DNA of 64,000 nucleotides from Ornithodoros turicata (Eukaryota; Arthropoda; Arachnida; Ixodida; Argasidae). The stretch spans positions 22,821,146 to 22,885,145 of the forward strand of contig NC_088209.1 of the NCBI RefSeq assembly GCF_037126465.1, written 5' to 3'. Below are positions 1 to 11,660 of the stretch, in pieces; positions within the stretch are counted from its first letter, which is position 1, and the number at the start of each line of letters is the position of its first letter. A model generated the notes under the pieces. It was not told the DNA's origin and did not search any database. It saw only the letters and a list, made by a program, of their open reading frames with translations. The position numbers and the translations under genes are program-made.

Positions 1-640
1 CGCACACAGGAACACTCTATGTGCAAAATACCCCCGCGCCTATACTGAATTACATTGTTAGAATGTCAAGAAGTTTACGAGCTGCAGTCCCGTGTGAATC
101 ATTACAAAACGCACTTTGCACAGCGAGTTCTTGCAAGCAAGGCGCAAGTTATTGACGTCATCCCGCCTTGGCAATGACGTCAGCATTCGCATGCAGCGAT
201 CGATGCTGATCTCGAGCCTGCGATGCGCCGTCCGTCTGAGAATCATCCGCTACGATTCGTTCACAGTGTTACGCATGCATGAAAGGTTCAAGAGACGGCA
301 CAAGCAACTGCCAGCAAAAACAAAAGCAAAGCACACAAAAAATGATGCGTAGATAGAAGAATTTTTTTGGGCTGCGAGCATCATCTCAAACACACAGACA
401 CACACATAAAGAAACAATGATGAGATGGGGCTGATGCTTGCCGGCAGGCTGGGCGCTGCCCCAATGCCAGTTGTACAGAGAACGAAAGACGATGATGGAG
501 ATGGCAGTTCAAGTATGATGGCCTAGTTCAAGTGATCAAAGCACGGTGGAGAGGCCGGTTGATGACAGAAACTCCCAAAAGTGACGGGAGCCTTGATGCA
601 TATGAGTAGGACTGGGTCAGGGGCCCGGCAGCTTGCCGAG
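1..640. other. No gene recognised
   Basis: Short open frames occur on both strands, but none has a recognisable domain, splice borders or a family match. The stretch lies just downstream of the broken LINE tail that follows on the minus strand and may include its 3' remnant. Confidence 0.4.
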
Positions 641-649
641 CGTAAAAGG

Positions 650-1097
650 GCGACGGTCGACTGCATGCAATCCCGCGTTGCAATTAAGATCTCGCGTTCT
701 CGTCTGGTAGACGGGACAGCCCATAAGTAGGTGGCGTAGGGCAGCGCACACATTGCATGTGGCACACAGGCACGATGGCGCACAACCATAACGCCTGATG
801 ACGCGACGTTCAGCCGCATGAGGTGTAGGTGGGATGCGTAGTGTCGCGGAAGGCCATGATGAAGCGAGAGTGAGAGAGACGGATCTACGGCGTGGAGCAG
901 AGAGTAGGCTGTCATATCATGCCGCCGAGATCTCGTCTTGACCGCAGAGATAGCACGGAGAAGGGCCCGGCTGTCGCCTTTGGGAAAGATGATGGAGTGG
1001 CTGATGTAATCTGGTGATCCCGTAAAGCAGCATGGTCTGCCTGTTCATTGTCGGGTATGCCGACACGACCAGGAACCCTCTGTAGCACTATACGCAA
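650..1097 (-). pseudogene. Non-LTR retrotransposon RNase H and C-terminal tail, broken
   Basis: The minus strand reads VPGRVGIPDNEQADHAA near 1060-1010. This matches the RNase H motif with the general form 'W(V/I)PGHxGIxGNExAD' seen in R1/Jockey-type LINEs. Below about 915 the frame changes and reads DPSLSLSLHHGLPRHYASHL then LHLMRLNVA, the usual link after RNase H. A further frame change gives a C-x2-C-x(5)-H-x(4)-C pattern (CATCNVCAALRHLLMGC), the terminal zinc-finger-like motif. At least two frameshifts separate these parts, so it is a dead fragment lacking the reverse transcriptase. Family knowledge: RNase H removes RNA from the cDNA hybrid during target-primed reverse transcription. The clade assignment is inferred. 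Confidence 0.75.
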
Positions 1098-1523
1098 TGG
1101 CTCATGACCAACGGCTTCCTGTACGCATTGTAGCGTGTCAGCGTCATTTTTTTTTTTTTTTTTTTGCGTTGACTGATGGAATACGCCAAACGTTCCAGTT
1201 TTTTAGCGCTTGTTCGTTTCTTATTAATTTTCTAGCATCGATTTTACACCGGGAAATCCTCTCTTCCAAATTTTCCTTGCCGTGCAATGCTCATCGCTGC
1301 TTGCATGAGTGAAACGTGGTTTTCGGTTCATTGCACCACATTATGCGGTCTACGTGAAAGTTGCGTAATCCACCACAGAAGGAACGTTCTACCTTGATGA
1401 CAACCAGCGGGACAATGGTGTAGTAGTTGATGGCTTGTGGGTATTCCGTGTCTGCTCGGTGTGTATGTAGAATACTACCACTGGGTTCCTCATGGAAGAC
1501 CAAAGTAGGAGCGCGCAATACTG

Positions 1524-1723
1524 TACACTCTTAAAAATGAACTTCACCGCCTAGCACGCCCCTAGCCAATCATAATCTCGAATGATATCGTTATCTGCCC
1601 CGATTTGTTGAAAACGGGAGGCGTGCGCCTTTTTCGTGACACTTATGTTATTCATAATTGCCGCAAAGAAGGCGTACGCCTCCCGTTTTCCCGTATGCGG
1701 TGTAGTTCATTTCTAAGAGTGTA
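1524..1723. mobile_element. Family A MITE, copy 1 (right arm deleted)
   Basis: It begins TACACTCTTAAAAATGAACT and ends with the inverse, ...CATTTCTAAGAGTGTA. TA at both ends fits a TA-target element. Between them lies the hairpin core with GAAAACGGGAGGCGTGCGCC on the left and its complement on the right around a short loop. The right arm lacks the segment found in other copies (CAACAAATCAGGGCAG to GGAGCGTGCTA), so this copy is about 55 bp shorter. No coding capacity. Confidence 0.85.
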
Positions 1724-1881
1724 CCTCATTGCTGGTGGGGATACGGGGAATGAACGGGAACGACCACAACGAATTCGGGAACGACCACGTAGTTTGAGAT
1801 ATGCATCACCAAATTTTGCTCTTCAAGTGATAATAGTTAATCAATAATTGGAAGCAGATTTGCACGCAAGGTGAGTCGGTC

Positions 1882-2660
1882 TACAGGGTGTTTCAGTTAA
1901 ATCATCCCCGCGCTAAGTAATTCGCGAACGGGTGCACCAATCGAAGAACTTTCTTTTTTACAAGTACCTGTCTGATACCACCTACAAGCTGCCCACCGTG
2001 TGAGTCAGTGGGAGGCTCTCATTATTTAAATAAAAATTCAAATGAATTTCGGGAGAAACCCTCGCTTCTAGGCAGGGCGCCGTTGGCATTAAAATGGATA
2101 CTACCCCTTTTGGGACCTACAGTGGACACCTTTTAGAGAAGAATCTGCCATCCAAACGGGTCATTTGCTGCAGTAATTAATTGTTTTTTGTTTACATATT
2201 TTTGTCGCGGCTGGTCGCGGCGAAGCGCAAAGGGACGCAATTCATCGGTGTAATTCATTAGTGTGACGACGTAATTCATTGGTGGATAAGGGAGTGCAAG
2301 AGCGTCCTTTTGCGCTTCACTGCCACCAGCGGCGACAAAAACATGTAAACCGAAACCAGTTAATTACTGCAACATGTCCCGCTCCGGTGGCAGGTTTTTC
2401 TTTAAAATGTGTCCATTGAAGGTCGCAAAAGGAGTGTAGTACCCATTTTAATGCCGACACCGCCCTGCTTGAGAAGTTATGTATTTTCTTTTTCACGAAA
2501 CACATTTGAATTTTTATGTAAATAATGAGCACCTCCCACTCATTCACTCGGTGCGCAGCTTGTAGGCGGCACCGGACACATACTTGTAAAACGAAGTTTT
2601 TCGATCGGTGCACTGATTCGCGAATTATTTAGCCCGGGGATTTAACTGAAACACCCTGTA
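1882..2660. mobile_element. Fold-back element D, 779 bp
   Basis: The ends are TACAGGGTGTTTCAGTTAAA and its inverse ATTTAACTGAAACACCCTGTA. The inverted similarity continues almost to the centre: CTTGTAGGCGGC-type, AAAATTCAAATG/TTTGAATTTTTA, and TTTTTGTCGCGGCTGG/CCAGCGGCGACAAAAA all pair. The turn-round lies near 2240-2290 in a stretch with three ATTCATTRGTG repeats. It has no protein-coding frame of note. The TA-flanked CAGGGTG terminus suggests a Tc1/mariner-related non-autonomous element; the superfamily is inferred. Confidence 0.85.
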
Positions 2661-2665
2661 TGTGC

Positions 2666-2766
2666 GTGGCAACATTGAACGGACGTTGTTTCCAGAACGT
2701 TGTTTCCAACAGAAACGTTGTTTCCAATGCAGCATGTTGCCACGGAAACAACGTTTCCAATGCAAG
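2666..2766. repeat. Short repeat cluster ACGTTGTTTCCA
   Basis: Three direct copies of ACGTTGTTTCCA start at 2683, 2697 and 2715, and a near-perfect inverted copy lies at 2743-2754. GTGGCAACAT (2666-2675) pairs with ATGTTGCCAC (2733-2742). The cluster directly follows element D. Confidence 0.7.
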
Positions 2767-3296
2767 TGAATCGAAACCGAAACAAGCGCATCTCCAGCGC
2801 ACGAACCACGCCCATTGGCTGACCTCTCTCAACACTTAAAAACAACAACAACAACAACAACAACAACGCCCATTCGACGTCGGAGAGCCGCATGCTTTGA
2901 AGCAATGGACCTGATCGGAATAGGCTCTGGTCTGCTGGCCAGACGAACCACTTTACGGCTCAGATAAGCGACCGATGCCGACGGTCACGTCCTTCCTTGG
3001 CGCTTGATGCGGCTGGTTTCGGTTCCGGTTCATTTGCATAGGAAATTCTGGTGGTACGCGTCGAAAAGAACGTGCTCATTTCTAGAGATTTTTGTTTGAA
3101 AGAAATGAGGATGGGCTTTCAACAATGACCGGCTCCAATTCTGTTATGCCCGGTGCCCCGAGGTGGAAGAAGAGGAAACTGTGTGGCCAGGAGCCCGAAT
3201 AGAATAAAGATGCCTCACATTCAAGGTGTCTTACATACCGCCGAAAGTGTTGCGGTGAATCACCTCATACCTCATCGTTGTTGTTGTTGTCTTACA

Positions 3297-3553
3297 TACA
3301 CTCTTAAAGATGAACTTCACCGCATAGCACGCTCCTAGCCAACCATTATCAAGAATGATATCGTTACCTGCCCTGATTTGTTGAAAACGGGAGGCGTACG
3401 CCTTTTCTGCGACAATTATGAACAGCATAAGTGTCACGAAAAAGGCGTACGCCTCCCCCGTTTTCAACAAATCAGGGCAGATAACGATATCATTCGAGAT
3501 AATGGTTGGCTATAGGAATGTGCTATGCGATGAAGTTCATTTTTAAGAGTGTA
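3297..3553. mobile_element. Family A MITE, copy 2 (intact)
   Basis: The 257-bp element runs from TACACTCTTAAAGATGAACT to its inverse ...TTTTTAAGAGTGTA. It carries full arms (ACCGCATAGCACGCTCCTAG left; GGAATGTGCTATGCGATGAA right). The core GAAAACGGGAGGCGTACGCC pairs with GGCGTACGCCTCCCCCGTTTTC around a loop containing TTATGAACAGCATAA. It is the best-preserved copy in the window. Confidence 0.9.
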
Positions 3554-4378
3554 GTATTCTCACACTTCTCCTCAATGGAACTCTAATTAGAATTCGTTAG
3601 TTTTTCAATCAATTATCCATCTAGTAGTTACATACACATTACGATAGTTATACACAACTCTACTATAGCAACCATAGTAGTTACACAATGGGAGCCTATA
3701 ACATCCGTGCTTGTCGCTGCCTCCGTCCTTGGCACACGACAGAAAAACGAAGAGAGAACAGCGAGGTATTCTTGCCGTGTTTCCAAGCACTTTCGTCTAA
3801 TTCCCCATAGAACGGAAGTGTGGCACGCTCTGCCACACAATGTCTGTCACTGTCAAGGGGTATTGAAACAACTGAGCAACGTAACGTATAGAAAGGCTAT
3901 AAAAGGGAAGAGTGAATTGTAAAGCTTGGTGACGATATTGCATTCATTGACATATACTGCCGCCGGCCTTTCAAGGTCTCGCCCAGCTATACGGCGAAAC
4001 GAAATGAACTGAACTGAACTGAACTGTTCGCGTGTCTATTAACATCGTGACACTGAATATAGGCCTTCTCTTTCGCGCGTAGCCGATACTGTCATAGATA
4101 ATGCGTGAAAGAGTGAACGGGATATAATGAACGGCTAGGTGAACTACCAATATAGAATCCACGGCTGCCAATCCTGCTGTGGAAACTTTGAAATATCCTG
4201 AGGGATAGGATGCATGAAGCCGGAACATTTTAGACTCCTAGATAACAATTAGATAAGAGAAGAGATAGGCGGTTGAAGAACAACAGAAGATCGTGAGTAC
4301 GAGAAGTTCAAATTATACAGCGCGGTATGCAACGAACACAGAGAGAAACTTTTTCTTGAATTTTTGTTTTTCCCGTAA

Positions 4379-4622
4379 ACAGTATCTCTATGGAACACGC
4401 TCCCTCAGGATGTAGTTGATGCTGCAACGGTGGGGTTATTCGTGTCTAGGTTATCTGGGATTGCATAGTCGAAGACATGACATGAAATCAAAATGTAATT
4501 GGGTACACCTTTTATTTCATTTTTATAATGCTTTTTTCTTCATCTTGCCGCCGTGTACACCCACTCAGGCCTGTAGAGGCCGGTAGTATGACCAAATAAA
4601 TAAAATTAAATTAAAAAAAAAA
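4379..4622 (+). pseudogene. CR1/L2-like LINE 3' end (5'-truncated)
   Basis: Codons 4379-4468 read TVSLWNTLPQDVVDAATVGL then FVSRLSGIA and a TAG stop. This is the closing motif (WNxLPxxVVxAxTxxxFxxxL) of reverse transcriptases of CR1/L2/Jockey-type LINEs. An in-frame TAA just upstream (4376-4378) shows decay. A 3' UTR of about 150 bp follows, ending in an A-rich tail (AAATAAATAAAATTAAATT then A11). Only the very end of the element is present, as expected from incomplete reverse transcription. Confidence 0.75.
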
Positions 4623-4784
4623 ACTCAGGGAAACACATTCACCGTGTAATGCGCAGCTTTCAATGCTGTCCCATCCAGTTTTGCGAGGTTCTGGGCGCAG
4701 ACGTTTACTGTGGTGACTTTCGTGATGTTCATCGTGTTAATGAGTTCATGACTATGGCTGGTAAGTTGCAGCACTGTTAACAGG

Positions 4785-5190
4785 TGTGGAACAACCAGCC
4801 CGAATGGCCGACCAGGTTCAAGCGTTCCGCTTGTTTGTGATAGCCAAGGTCGTGCTGAAGAGTGTGTGAGGTAGTGAGTTCGAATCCTACCAACGGCTGT
4901 GCTGTCTGACATTTTCCCTGGCTTCCGGAAGAGTTTCCAGGCAGACGTGATAAAACACGTGCACAGTGCTCTTCGCGCGATACGTGAAGGGCGTAGCATA
5001 CGTCACCCACAATGTGTCACGTTCCCGTCTTTTTGGATTTCCCACCACTCGTTAGACGTGCAAGCGATTAGCCCCTCCACTCCTTCCCCTCTTGCCCTCC
5101 ACTCCTTCCTGCTGTCCTCTCTCCATATGACCACGTCTGTACGCTCTGTGGGATCTGTTTCCTCTGTGGGACTGTCGTGAATGCTTTCCT
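4785..5190 (+). mobile_element. tRNA-derived SINE, family S2, diverged
   Basis: The head carries GATAGCCAAGGTCGTGCTGA and box-B-like GAGTTCGAATCCTACC (about 4868-4892). The shared body GCTGTGCTGTCTGACATTTTCCCTGG follows. The 3' part (CCTGCTGTCCTCTCTCCATATGACCACGTCTGTACGC) is shared with the copies at 45.6 and 56.9 kb. Box A is weak. It would be transcribed by RNA polymerase III and mobilised by a LINE; that role is family knowledge. Confidence 0.65.
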
Positions 5191-5613
5191 TCTATCGCTC
5201 CCTCTCCCTTCTTACTAATTCATTTATCTCCACGTTTCCAATTTCTCATTTCTTTTCATTCCTGACCCTCCATCCTTTCTCTTTTATTCCCCCTTCCCCT
5301 TCTCCCCTTTCCCTTTCACAAAGGAGTGAAACATGCCGCCTTGTCTGAGCAGGCAGACCTCACTTCTCACTCCTCCTCACTCCTTCCTCACTCACTCGTC
5401 TCACTTCTCCTCCTTAGAACATCATACCACCACCACCACTTATAGCCTTCTTAAAAGATGGCCGTGAGCCACTAGTGGCGTTAGGGTATGGTATGGGTAA
5501 GGTAGGTGGGTTTAGGGGTAGGGCAGAGTATGCCCACCATGGTTAGGGAGCGCTATCGTTTCAATGCCCACTGTAACTTCTTTCACTTAACTCTCTCTAC
5601 AACTCTGTATTGT
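5191..5613. other. Pyrimidine-rich spacer
   Basis: Mostly CT-rich sequence with CACTCCTC repeats and a (CCA)n patch near 5430. No gene or recognisable element. Confidence 0.4.
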
Positions 5614-5765
5614 CACTCAGTCCTCTGAGGGATCCCTGCGCTTCGAGGGACCCTCCCAGTAGCTTTTGGCAATGCATTGGGCACGCGCTCGCTGCGCCTG
5701 CAGGAAGCGCTGCCAAAGCTACTAAAAGGGTCCTTGGAAGCGCAGGGCTCCCTCAGCACTGGGCG
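5614..5765. repeat. Fold-back repeat related to the 66-bp minisatellite
   Basis: The left arm (about 5623-5672, GAGGGATCCCTGCGCTTCGA...) pairs with the right arm (about 5712-5760, ...GGAAGCGCAGGGCTCCCTC). Its CCTCnGGGnnCCCT words resemble the minisatellite units found later in the introns of the NRF-like gene. Confidence 0.65.
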
Positions 5766-7324
5766 AGAATACGTCGATTGTCAAACGGCATTATAAATGA
5801 CAGTTAACGTAAAGGGCCTTTCGATTTCGAAATGCCTTTTATAAAGTAGTCATGCGAGCCGTAAAGCAGTCTTTTGTTGTCGGTTCCTTGCACCATCTAG
5901 AGTTCGTTCCTGGTTTCATTGCGTACCCCCGGACTAAAGTTGTTGACTCAAGTTGTTTTCTTTAAATTATTTAGATAAAATGATGTCACCATTTATCTCA
6001 ACTCCTATTTTTATTGGTTTCTTCCCTTTCTCACTTTTTTTTCTTTATTTCTGGAGCGACGATTCATTGAGATTGTGAAGTATACCTCGAGATAGCTGCA
6101 GAAGATATGGTTGCAAAGTTGCTTCTACCATGACTTCTTGTTGTCTATTACGTGCCACCTTTTCTCAGCTCATTATGATTATTAGTCCTGACGGAAACGG
6201 TCCTTCTCTTCCCGCTCTTCGCGTTTAACCCTCGACAGCCGTCGCCCCTCTCCCTTAGGCCAACATTCTAATTTCGGAACATTTCTTCGCAGACTCCGAC
6301 GCATATATTATTAACTGCGGCCCGAGAGGCGGCGATGCATATTCATGAGAATCAAGCACGTAAACGGGAGAGTCGAGAAGACAAAAAAAACTATAGTGCG
6401 TTATAAAGCCGCACTTTTCACAGAACGCCACCACTTTTATTTTTTCGCATCTAAAAGCGCCTTTATGTCGCTGTGAATAAAGGCAGTATGTTGAGATGAA
6501 TAATGCAGTGATCGTGTACCGCACAGCACGTTTGCTGCCACATGACTGCTGCGGCTGTCCCTGGTGTCGCTTCAAAAAGCCCTCGGGTCGTTACTTTTTG
6601 CCATACTGCGAGGGTGCAGCGAATAACAGACTTCATTTTGCCACCTGGTGAAAGGCCCTTAAAGGAGTACAGAGGTCCTTCTCAAAAAAAAAAATTCAGA
6701 ATGAGATGTCTGATGAAAGTTTGTGCGTAATTTTACCGAATGGCGCTAAAGATTTTGATGTGTGCAATTTGTTTCCCAGAAAAAAAAAAAACTCGCATAA
6801 ACATGGGTCCGAGCCTTCACCCTTAGAGGTGTGCGCCGCGGGCAGTATTTTTTTCGGCGGCGTAGAGCACGTTGAAGGCCCGGCGGCAGCGGCGGCAGCG
6901 GCGTCACGCCGATGCTGTCATATCGGCGTGCGCCCCGTGGGCTGTCAATATGTTCTCTTCTCCAACGGGGACGCACGAACACCTCAGAGCGGGGATATTT
7001 TCTCCATCATAGTCAACGCGACGGTGGCAGTATTTACTGTACCTTGCACCAAACAAGTGCGTCAGCACTGGATAGTATTATGAAAGAAAACCGAACACAC
7101 AAAGGAACATTAAAGTACTAAGTACTAAGAGTATTAAAGTACTTAAGTAAAGTAAAGCACTTCAAGAAGGCCGTCGCCCAAGAACTTCGACTGGGCGCGT
7201 TAAGTGCGCGTTAAGCGCTGGAGAAAACAACATAGCTAGATAATCAGAACGAGGAGCCATCCCTTTAATGGCAACTACACGTAACAGTTATAGCGAGTGA
7301 TGATCGAATGTTCACAGGAGAGCG
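5766..7324. other. No gene recognised
   Basis: A+T-rich spacer. A small GC-rich hairpin lies near 6875-6925, with CGGCGGCAGCGGCGGCAGCG and a GGCGTCACGCCGATG palindrome. Open frames in it show no family match. Confidence 0.4.
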
Positions 7325-7513
7325 ACGCGTGAAAGGCCTACGCCCCCCCACCCCCCACCCCCCTTGCTCACCGAATCAGAAGCGGTAACCCTATCATTCG
7401 TGGCAGAGAGTGAGATAGCAGGTAGAACTTTGCAACCTTTTAGGCACAACATATGCGACCACATATTACCTCCTAAAAGGTGTAACTACTCCACCCCTTT
7501 TTCGAAGAGTGCA
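7325..7513. mobile_element. Family C MITE, copy 2 (left end degraded)
   Basis: It shares CTCACCGAATCAGAAGCGGTAACCCTATCATTCGT and the right portion (GCAACCTTTTAGGCACAACATATGCGA to CCTCCTAAAAGGTGTAACT) with the element at 32612-32889. AACCTTTTAGG/CCTAAAAGGT form an internal inverted repeat. The left side has a poly-C run in place of the ACAAAAAGGCGTACGCC core and no clear terminus. Confidence 0.7.
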
Positions 7514-7903
7514 GGGCGTTCACGCCAGGGTACAGGAGGTATAGGACAGAGAACTTTCAGAAGTTTCGGTTTCGTTTTGAGCTTCTCAGCTCTTTTGGCA
7601 ACTAACGGGCCCCTGACTGCCAAACCAACTTTATTTCTCGTTTCGGAACAATGTATGGAACTTAGTTACACAGCAATTGTAATAGTTTCGGACTGTCTCG
7701 GAGCTTGCCTTTAAAGAATTGAAAGTTAACAGACAAAACTTTGTCTTCGGTACACGTGTGAACGCCGAGTGTTTCGACGCTAGCTTGAGCTCAGCTTGTC
7801 CAAAGTACTTGGCCCATGGAGCTCCTCTGCGCATCAGTGCCGGGCTCTCTCGTTCCCTTTTTGCTTTCATGCAAGCCACTGGACTCCTCGAAAAGCTCTA
7901 GAG

Positions 7904-8170
7904 AGAACTCCGACCTGGTTGTGGTGGTGATAGGGCTTGCCGTTGTCGGCCTCACGTATGTGGGCAACGTCACGACTCACGCCCTGGGGGAATGTGCGTC
8001 CTGGGCCGACTTCTAAGGGAACTGTGCCGACATATGTCTGAAAGCGTCTGAGGAAAACCCCAGACAGCACAGCCGGCACCGGGATTCGAACCCGGGTACC
8101 TCCCAGTCTCGACGTGACATGGCCAGCACGCTAACCACTGAGCCACGGGAGCTGGTAGAACTCCGACCTG
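7904..8170 (-). mobile_element. Full-length tRNA-derived SINE (S1) with target-site duplication
   Basis: The 14-bp direct repeat AGAACTCCGACCTG flanks the element at 7904-7917 and 8157-8170. The body is 7918-8156. Read on the minus strand, the head has box-A-like TGGCTCAGTGGTTAGCG and box-B GGTTCGAATCC. The body then contains GTGCTGTCTGGGGTTTTCCTC and the 3' end GAGGCCGACAACGGCAAGCC followed by TATCACCACCACAA. The exact duplication and complete head mark this as the best-preserved SINE in the window. Confidence 0.9.
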
Positions 8171-9930
8171 TCCTCGCTTCGGGGTAGGGTCCTGTGGCTA
8201 CCACGAGGAAACATCCCATGTCATCTTCACTTCTTTTTCATTTATTGTTGTTGTTGTTCGTCTGCGGACTGCCAGAAGACAGTGGAAAAAAAAAAGAGTT
8301 CATCTTCCAATTCGCCGAATGCAGCAGCTATTCCGCTCAGAAAAGCTGACGCCGCGTTGCGAAAAAAGGTGACAGCTCATGTCTTCCGCAACTCCTATTG
8401 ATTTCAAGCCGATCACAACTTAGCGATGGAAGTCACAGCGCGAAACGTCAAAGTTGCTTTGACGCGCATACAAGCATGAAAACAAGAGAGAGAGAGAGAG
8501 AGAGAAAGAAACTGAAATGCGTTCGATAAGACTTCTTGGCGTTCCTTTTCGTGTATTCCCCTGCTTGGCTGTCATTATTCCCAATGGTTCAATTACATCT
8601 GCATTCCTGCGGTGCTCTTTACTTCCTTGTTCTCTCTTTGATGTTCCACGCTTATCTGTTTGCCCGTTCAAATAGGGAGCAGGAAATTGGGGAATAGTCG
8701 GGGAGATAAGTGAACAACAATGGGAGGAGGCCAAGCATGCAGCGGTCGCGGATCAGGTGGCTTTCTCGTCTTGTGTTTTACCGAGTCGTTTCTGTTCGGA
8801 CCAAACGACCAATTCCGCCGATTCGAAAAACTAGGAGGAAGCGAACTAAACCGACTTTGAGTAAATCGGACGAACCGTTCGATCTTCTCCAGATCTATCC
8901 CAGGTGGCGCTATGAGTTGGATTTGAGCAGTTTGAGGCTCTGGATTTGAGTAGGAAGCCTACATGCGCGTTCTCCTCCAAGAACGCGCAGGCACAGGGGC
9001 GGATTTAAGGGGGGCGACCGCCCCCCATACGGCTGTGTCCCCTATGTAAGAACCCTATCTCCTGGATGATGCTGTGCCGCAAAGCACGAAATTTCCTTAA
9101 GACCGCCCCCCCCCCCCCCCCCATGACAGACCCTTAAATCCGCCCTTGTGCAGGCACCCTAGATTTGAGCAGTGTCGTGTATTAGAAGGGAGTCTGGCCA
9201 TTAGGAGGAGCCTAAAAAAGAGGCTCGTCCTGTCAATCAGACTTTGCCGCATATCATTGGTTGCCGTTTCCCACGGGGGTGCTTGGCGATGGGCGATGGC
9301 GCTTGGAGCGGCGAAGCGAAGTTTTTGTGACAAAAACATTTCACAGATTACATTTATTTCATACCGTGAGTATATATCTTTATGTACGCTTCCGCAAAAT
9401 CAGCGACAACTTTCGCTCCGCCATCATTGTTTACACGAAAATGAGATGTTTCGTCGCTAACCTTAGGCCTAGTTAAGACCTCGATCCCAAGAAAATAGCA
9501 AGAAAGGCGCCCCTGACGCGTAAGATTTTTCATTGAATCATTGAATTTTAATGCATACATTTTTGCGCATTCCAGTTTTGTCTTTGCGCTTTAATGCAAT
9601 CCCGTTTTTTCAAAATGGTGGCACCCAGTAAATAAGGGTGACTGGATGGTCTGCAATAATAAGGAACTGTAGTTCGACCTGTGACTGGCCAGACACATAA
9701 AAAAATCGGTGGAGCCTCAGATATTATGCACGTTCCATTAATGACCAGACTCCCCCTTAATACACGGCACTGGATTTGAGCGGCAACTCCATATAGTGGA
9801 TCGGAGTGGATCATTCACACGCGTTTCACAACGACAGCTGTATCTATGCGGAGTTAAAGTGCCACTACGGACTAAATCTCGTGTCTTCAGAATCCTACCA
9901 AAGTTATGTCACTGAAATCTTCTTGTCTTG
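8171..9930. other. No gene recognised; simple repeats
   Basis: Holds (GA)n near 8485-8503, a 19-bp poly-C run at about 9103-9122, and a pair of inverted words (GGGGCGGATTTAAGGGGGGCG near 8997, CTTAAATCCGCCC near 9132) that suggest another small fold-back element. No coding signal. Confidence 0.4.
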
Positions 9931-9935
9931 TCATG

Positions 9936-10048
9936 ACAGCACAGCCGATGGTGCGATGGTAGGATTCGAACCCATCACCTCCCAGTCTTCAGCACGACCT
10001 TGGCCACCACCAGCGAACGGGACGCCTTAACCGCCAAACCACCAAACG
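9936..10048 (-). mobile_element. tRNA-derived SINE (S2), partial
   Basis: The minus strand carries a GGTTCGAATCCTACCATCGC box-B region and the TCGTGCTGAAGACTGGGAGG stretch shared by S2 copies. The downstream body is mostly lost. Confidence 0.65.
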
Positions 10049-11600
10049 ACTCAGAGCAAGTGGGTCGTCGAAACGAAACAGCGCGCCCGACGGCTCGCGA
10101 CACTCGAATCGGTCGATTCGTAAATCTCGCTAAAGTTCTTCATCTTTCCTTCGCTTGCTTTTAAGGCTATATACGAACAGTAATTTTAAAACCGAAGCGA
10201 ATACGAAACGAATAATTATGGGACTAAAGCGAATAATCATAGTAACCGAACACATATACACAGCATATGTTGATGATGTCGATCATGATGATTGGAGTTT
10301 CAATGGTGCATCGACAACGAACGAAGGTCATAATGCGCCAGAGCTGTGATTAGGATGAGACTACTAATTTAAAAAAAAAAACACCGGATGTTTATTTAAA
10401 GCAATGAATCAATGTACAAAACATCAGTCTAAAACTACAAAAGGTTTACAATTCCAATGCCTCTCAAAAATTAATAACTCTGCTAAAAGGAATGATAGCT
10501 CCATCACCAAGCAATAGTGCTGGGTGAAGAGGTAAAAAAATAGATATACATACAAGAGATAAAATATGTAAACATGTATACAGCAGATATACGCGATGGA
10601 TGCGTCCGGATCTTCGAGCAGTCACTTTGTTTTAAATTAATACGATCTCCACTGGCGCTTTTCGGCTTCTTCGAACCTATTCGAATGTATTCAGTTTGGA
10701 AGAAACACCACTTCGATTCGAAATTCCAATATATAATTTCATATTCGAATTATTCTCTTCGGTACCAGCAAAATACGAATAATTCGCACACAGCTCTGCT
10801 TGCGTTCATCAGGGCATACTGTATAGGTGTATCACGTTCGTGGTAACGCGACAGAGTAGAATACTACAGCAGGTGAGTACAAAGAAGCTCCTCTCTCTCT
10901 CTCTCTCAACAGAGCAAGTCAGCATGACGTACACAGGCTACGATTGTCGAAAAGTCGAAAATCCACCGAACCGGTTAACGCTGGTTGTTGCAGAAGCCTG
11001 AGGTCGTGAGCTCGGCGATATTTCGATCAGAGTCTGCTCTTCCGTCTCGAACAGATTCGAACTGACAAGAACAGACTTCTGCCTCATTCCACGCACCGAT
11101 TGGGAGGACGGCGAAATGTAGTCACGCGAGCGTTATGCTTACATGCAAGTGGGATAGCTACGAACAGCGAGATACCCGTGTTCCGACGCTTGTCTATTGC
11201 ATGGCTTGTAGGTATACATTGTCACTTCCAGGTACGGTACAGTTAGTATTCTCCTTCCCAAGAACGGAAATCAATAGCCGAAACGTGCTGTTGGTTTGAA
11301 TTTAGCCACGTTATTCGCCAAACGGGAAAATATTTGTCGCCCATGCGAAGAAAGAGAAGGGGTCCTTCATTTGAACCCGCCCTGTTGTGGGCCGGCTTTT
11401 TATTTCTCTTTTATTTTTTATTTTACTTCCTCTTTCTTTTTTTTTCGGTAACCATATTCACTGCAGCAACAGAAGGCGAATAATAAGACGAAGAAAAAGA
11501 ATAAGATGAGGAAACAGAAAGAGAAAACATAAAGAAGTAGAAGACGAAAGGAAACATAAACAGGAACTTGAGAAGGGTTCAGGATTGGGCTAGTTGGTAT
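10049..11600. other. No gene recognised
   Basis: A+T-rich spacer with repeated TTCGAAT/ATTCG words (10090-10140, 10670-10790) of the kind found in non-autonomous DNA elements. No splice-bounded open frame was recognised. Confidence 0.4.
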
Positions 11601-11601
11601 T

Positions 11602-11660
11602 GAGACATCTGAACTGGGAGCGCTTCTCTGTCCGTGTTTCCTGAGCTCTCAGTTCAGATA
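11602..11660. repeat. Short inverted-repeat element ACATCTGAACTG
   Basis: GAGACATCTGAACTGGGAGCGC pairs imperfectly with GAGCTCTCAGTTCAGAT. The flanking TTGGTATT is shared with the better copy at 42520-42610, which lies in the opposite orientation. Confidence 0.6.

Noticed and set aside
10370..10400. Polyadenylation signal of a minus-strand gene
   Set aside because: AATAAA is present, but it is followed by a T run rather than a cleavage context, and no coding exon lies upstream.
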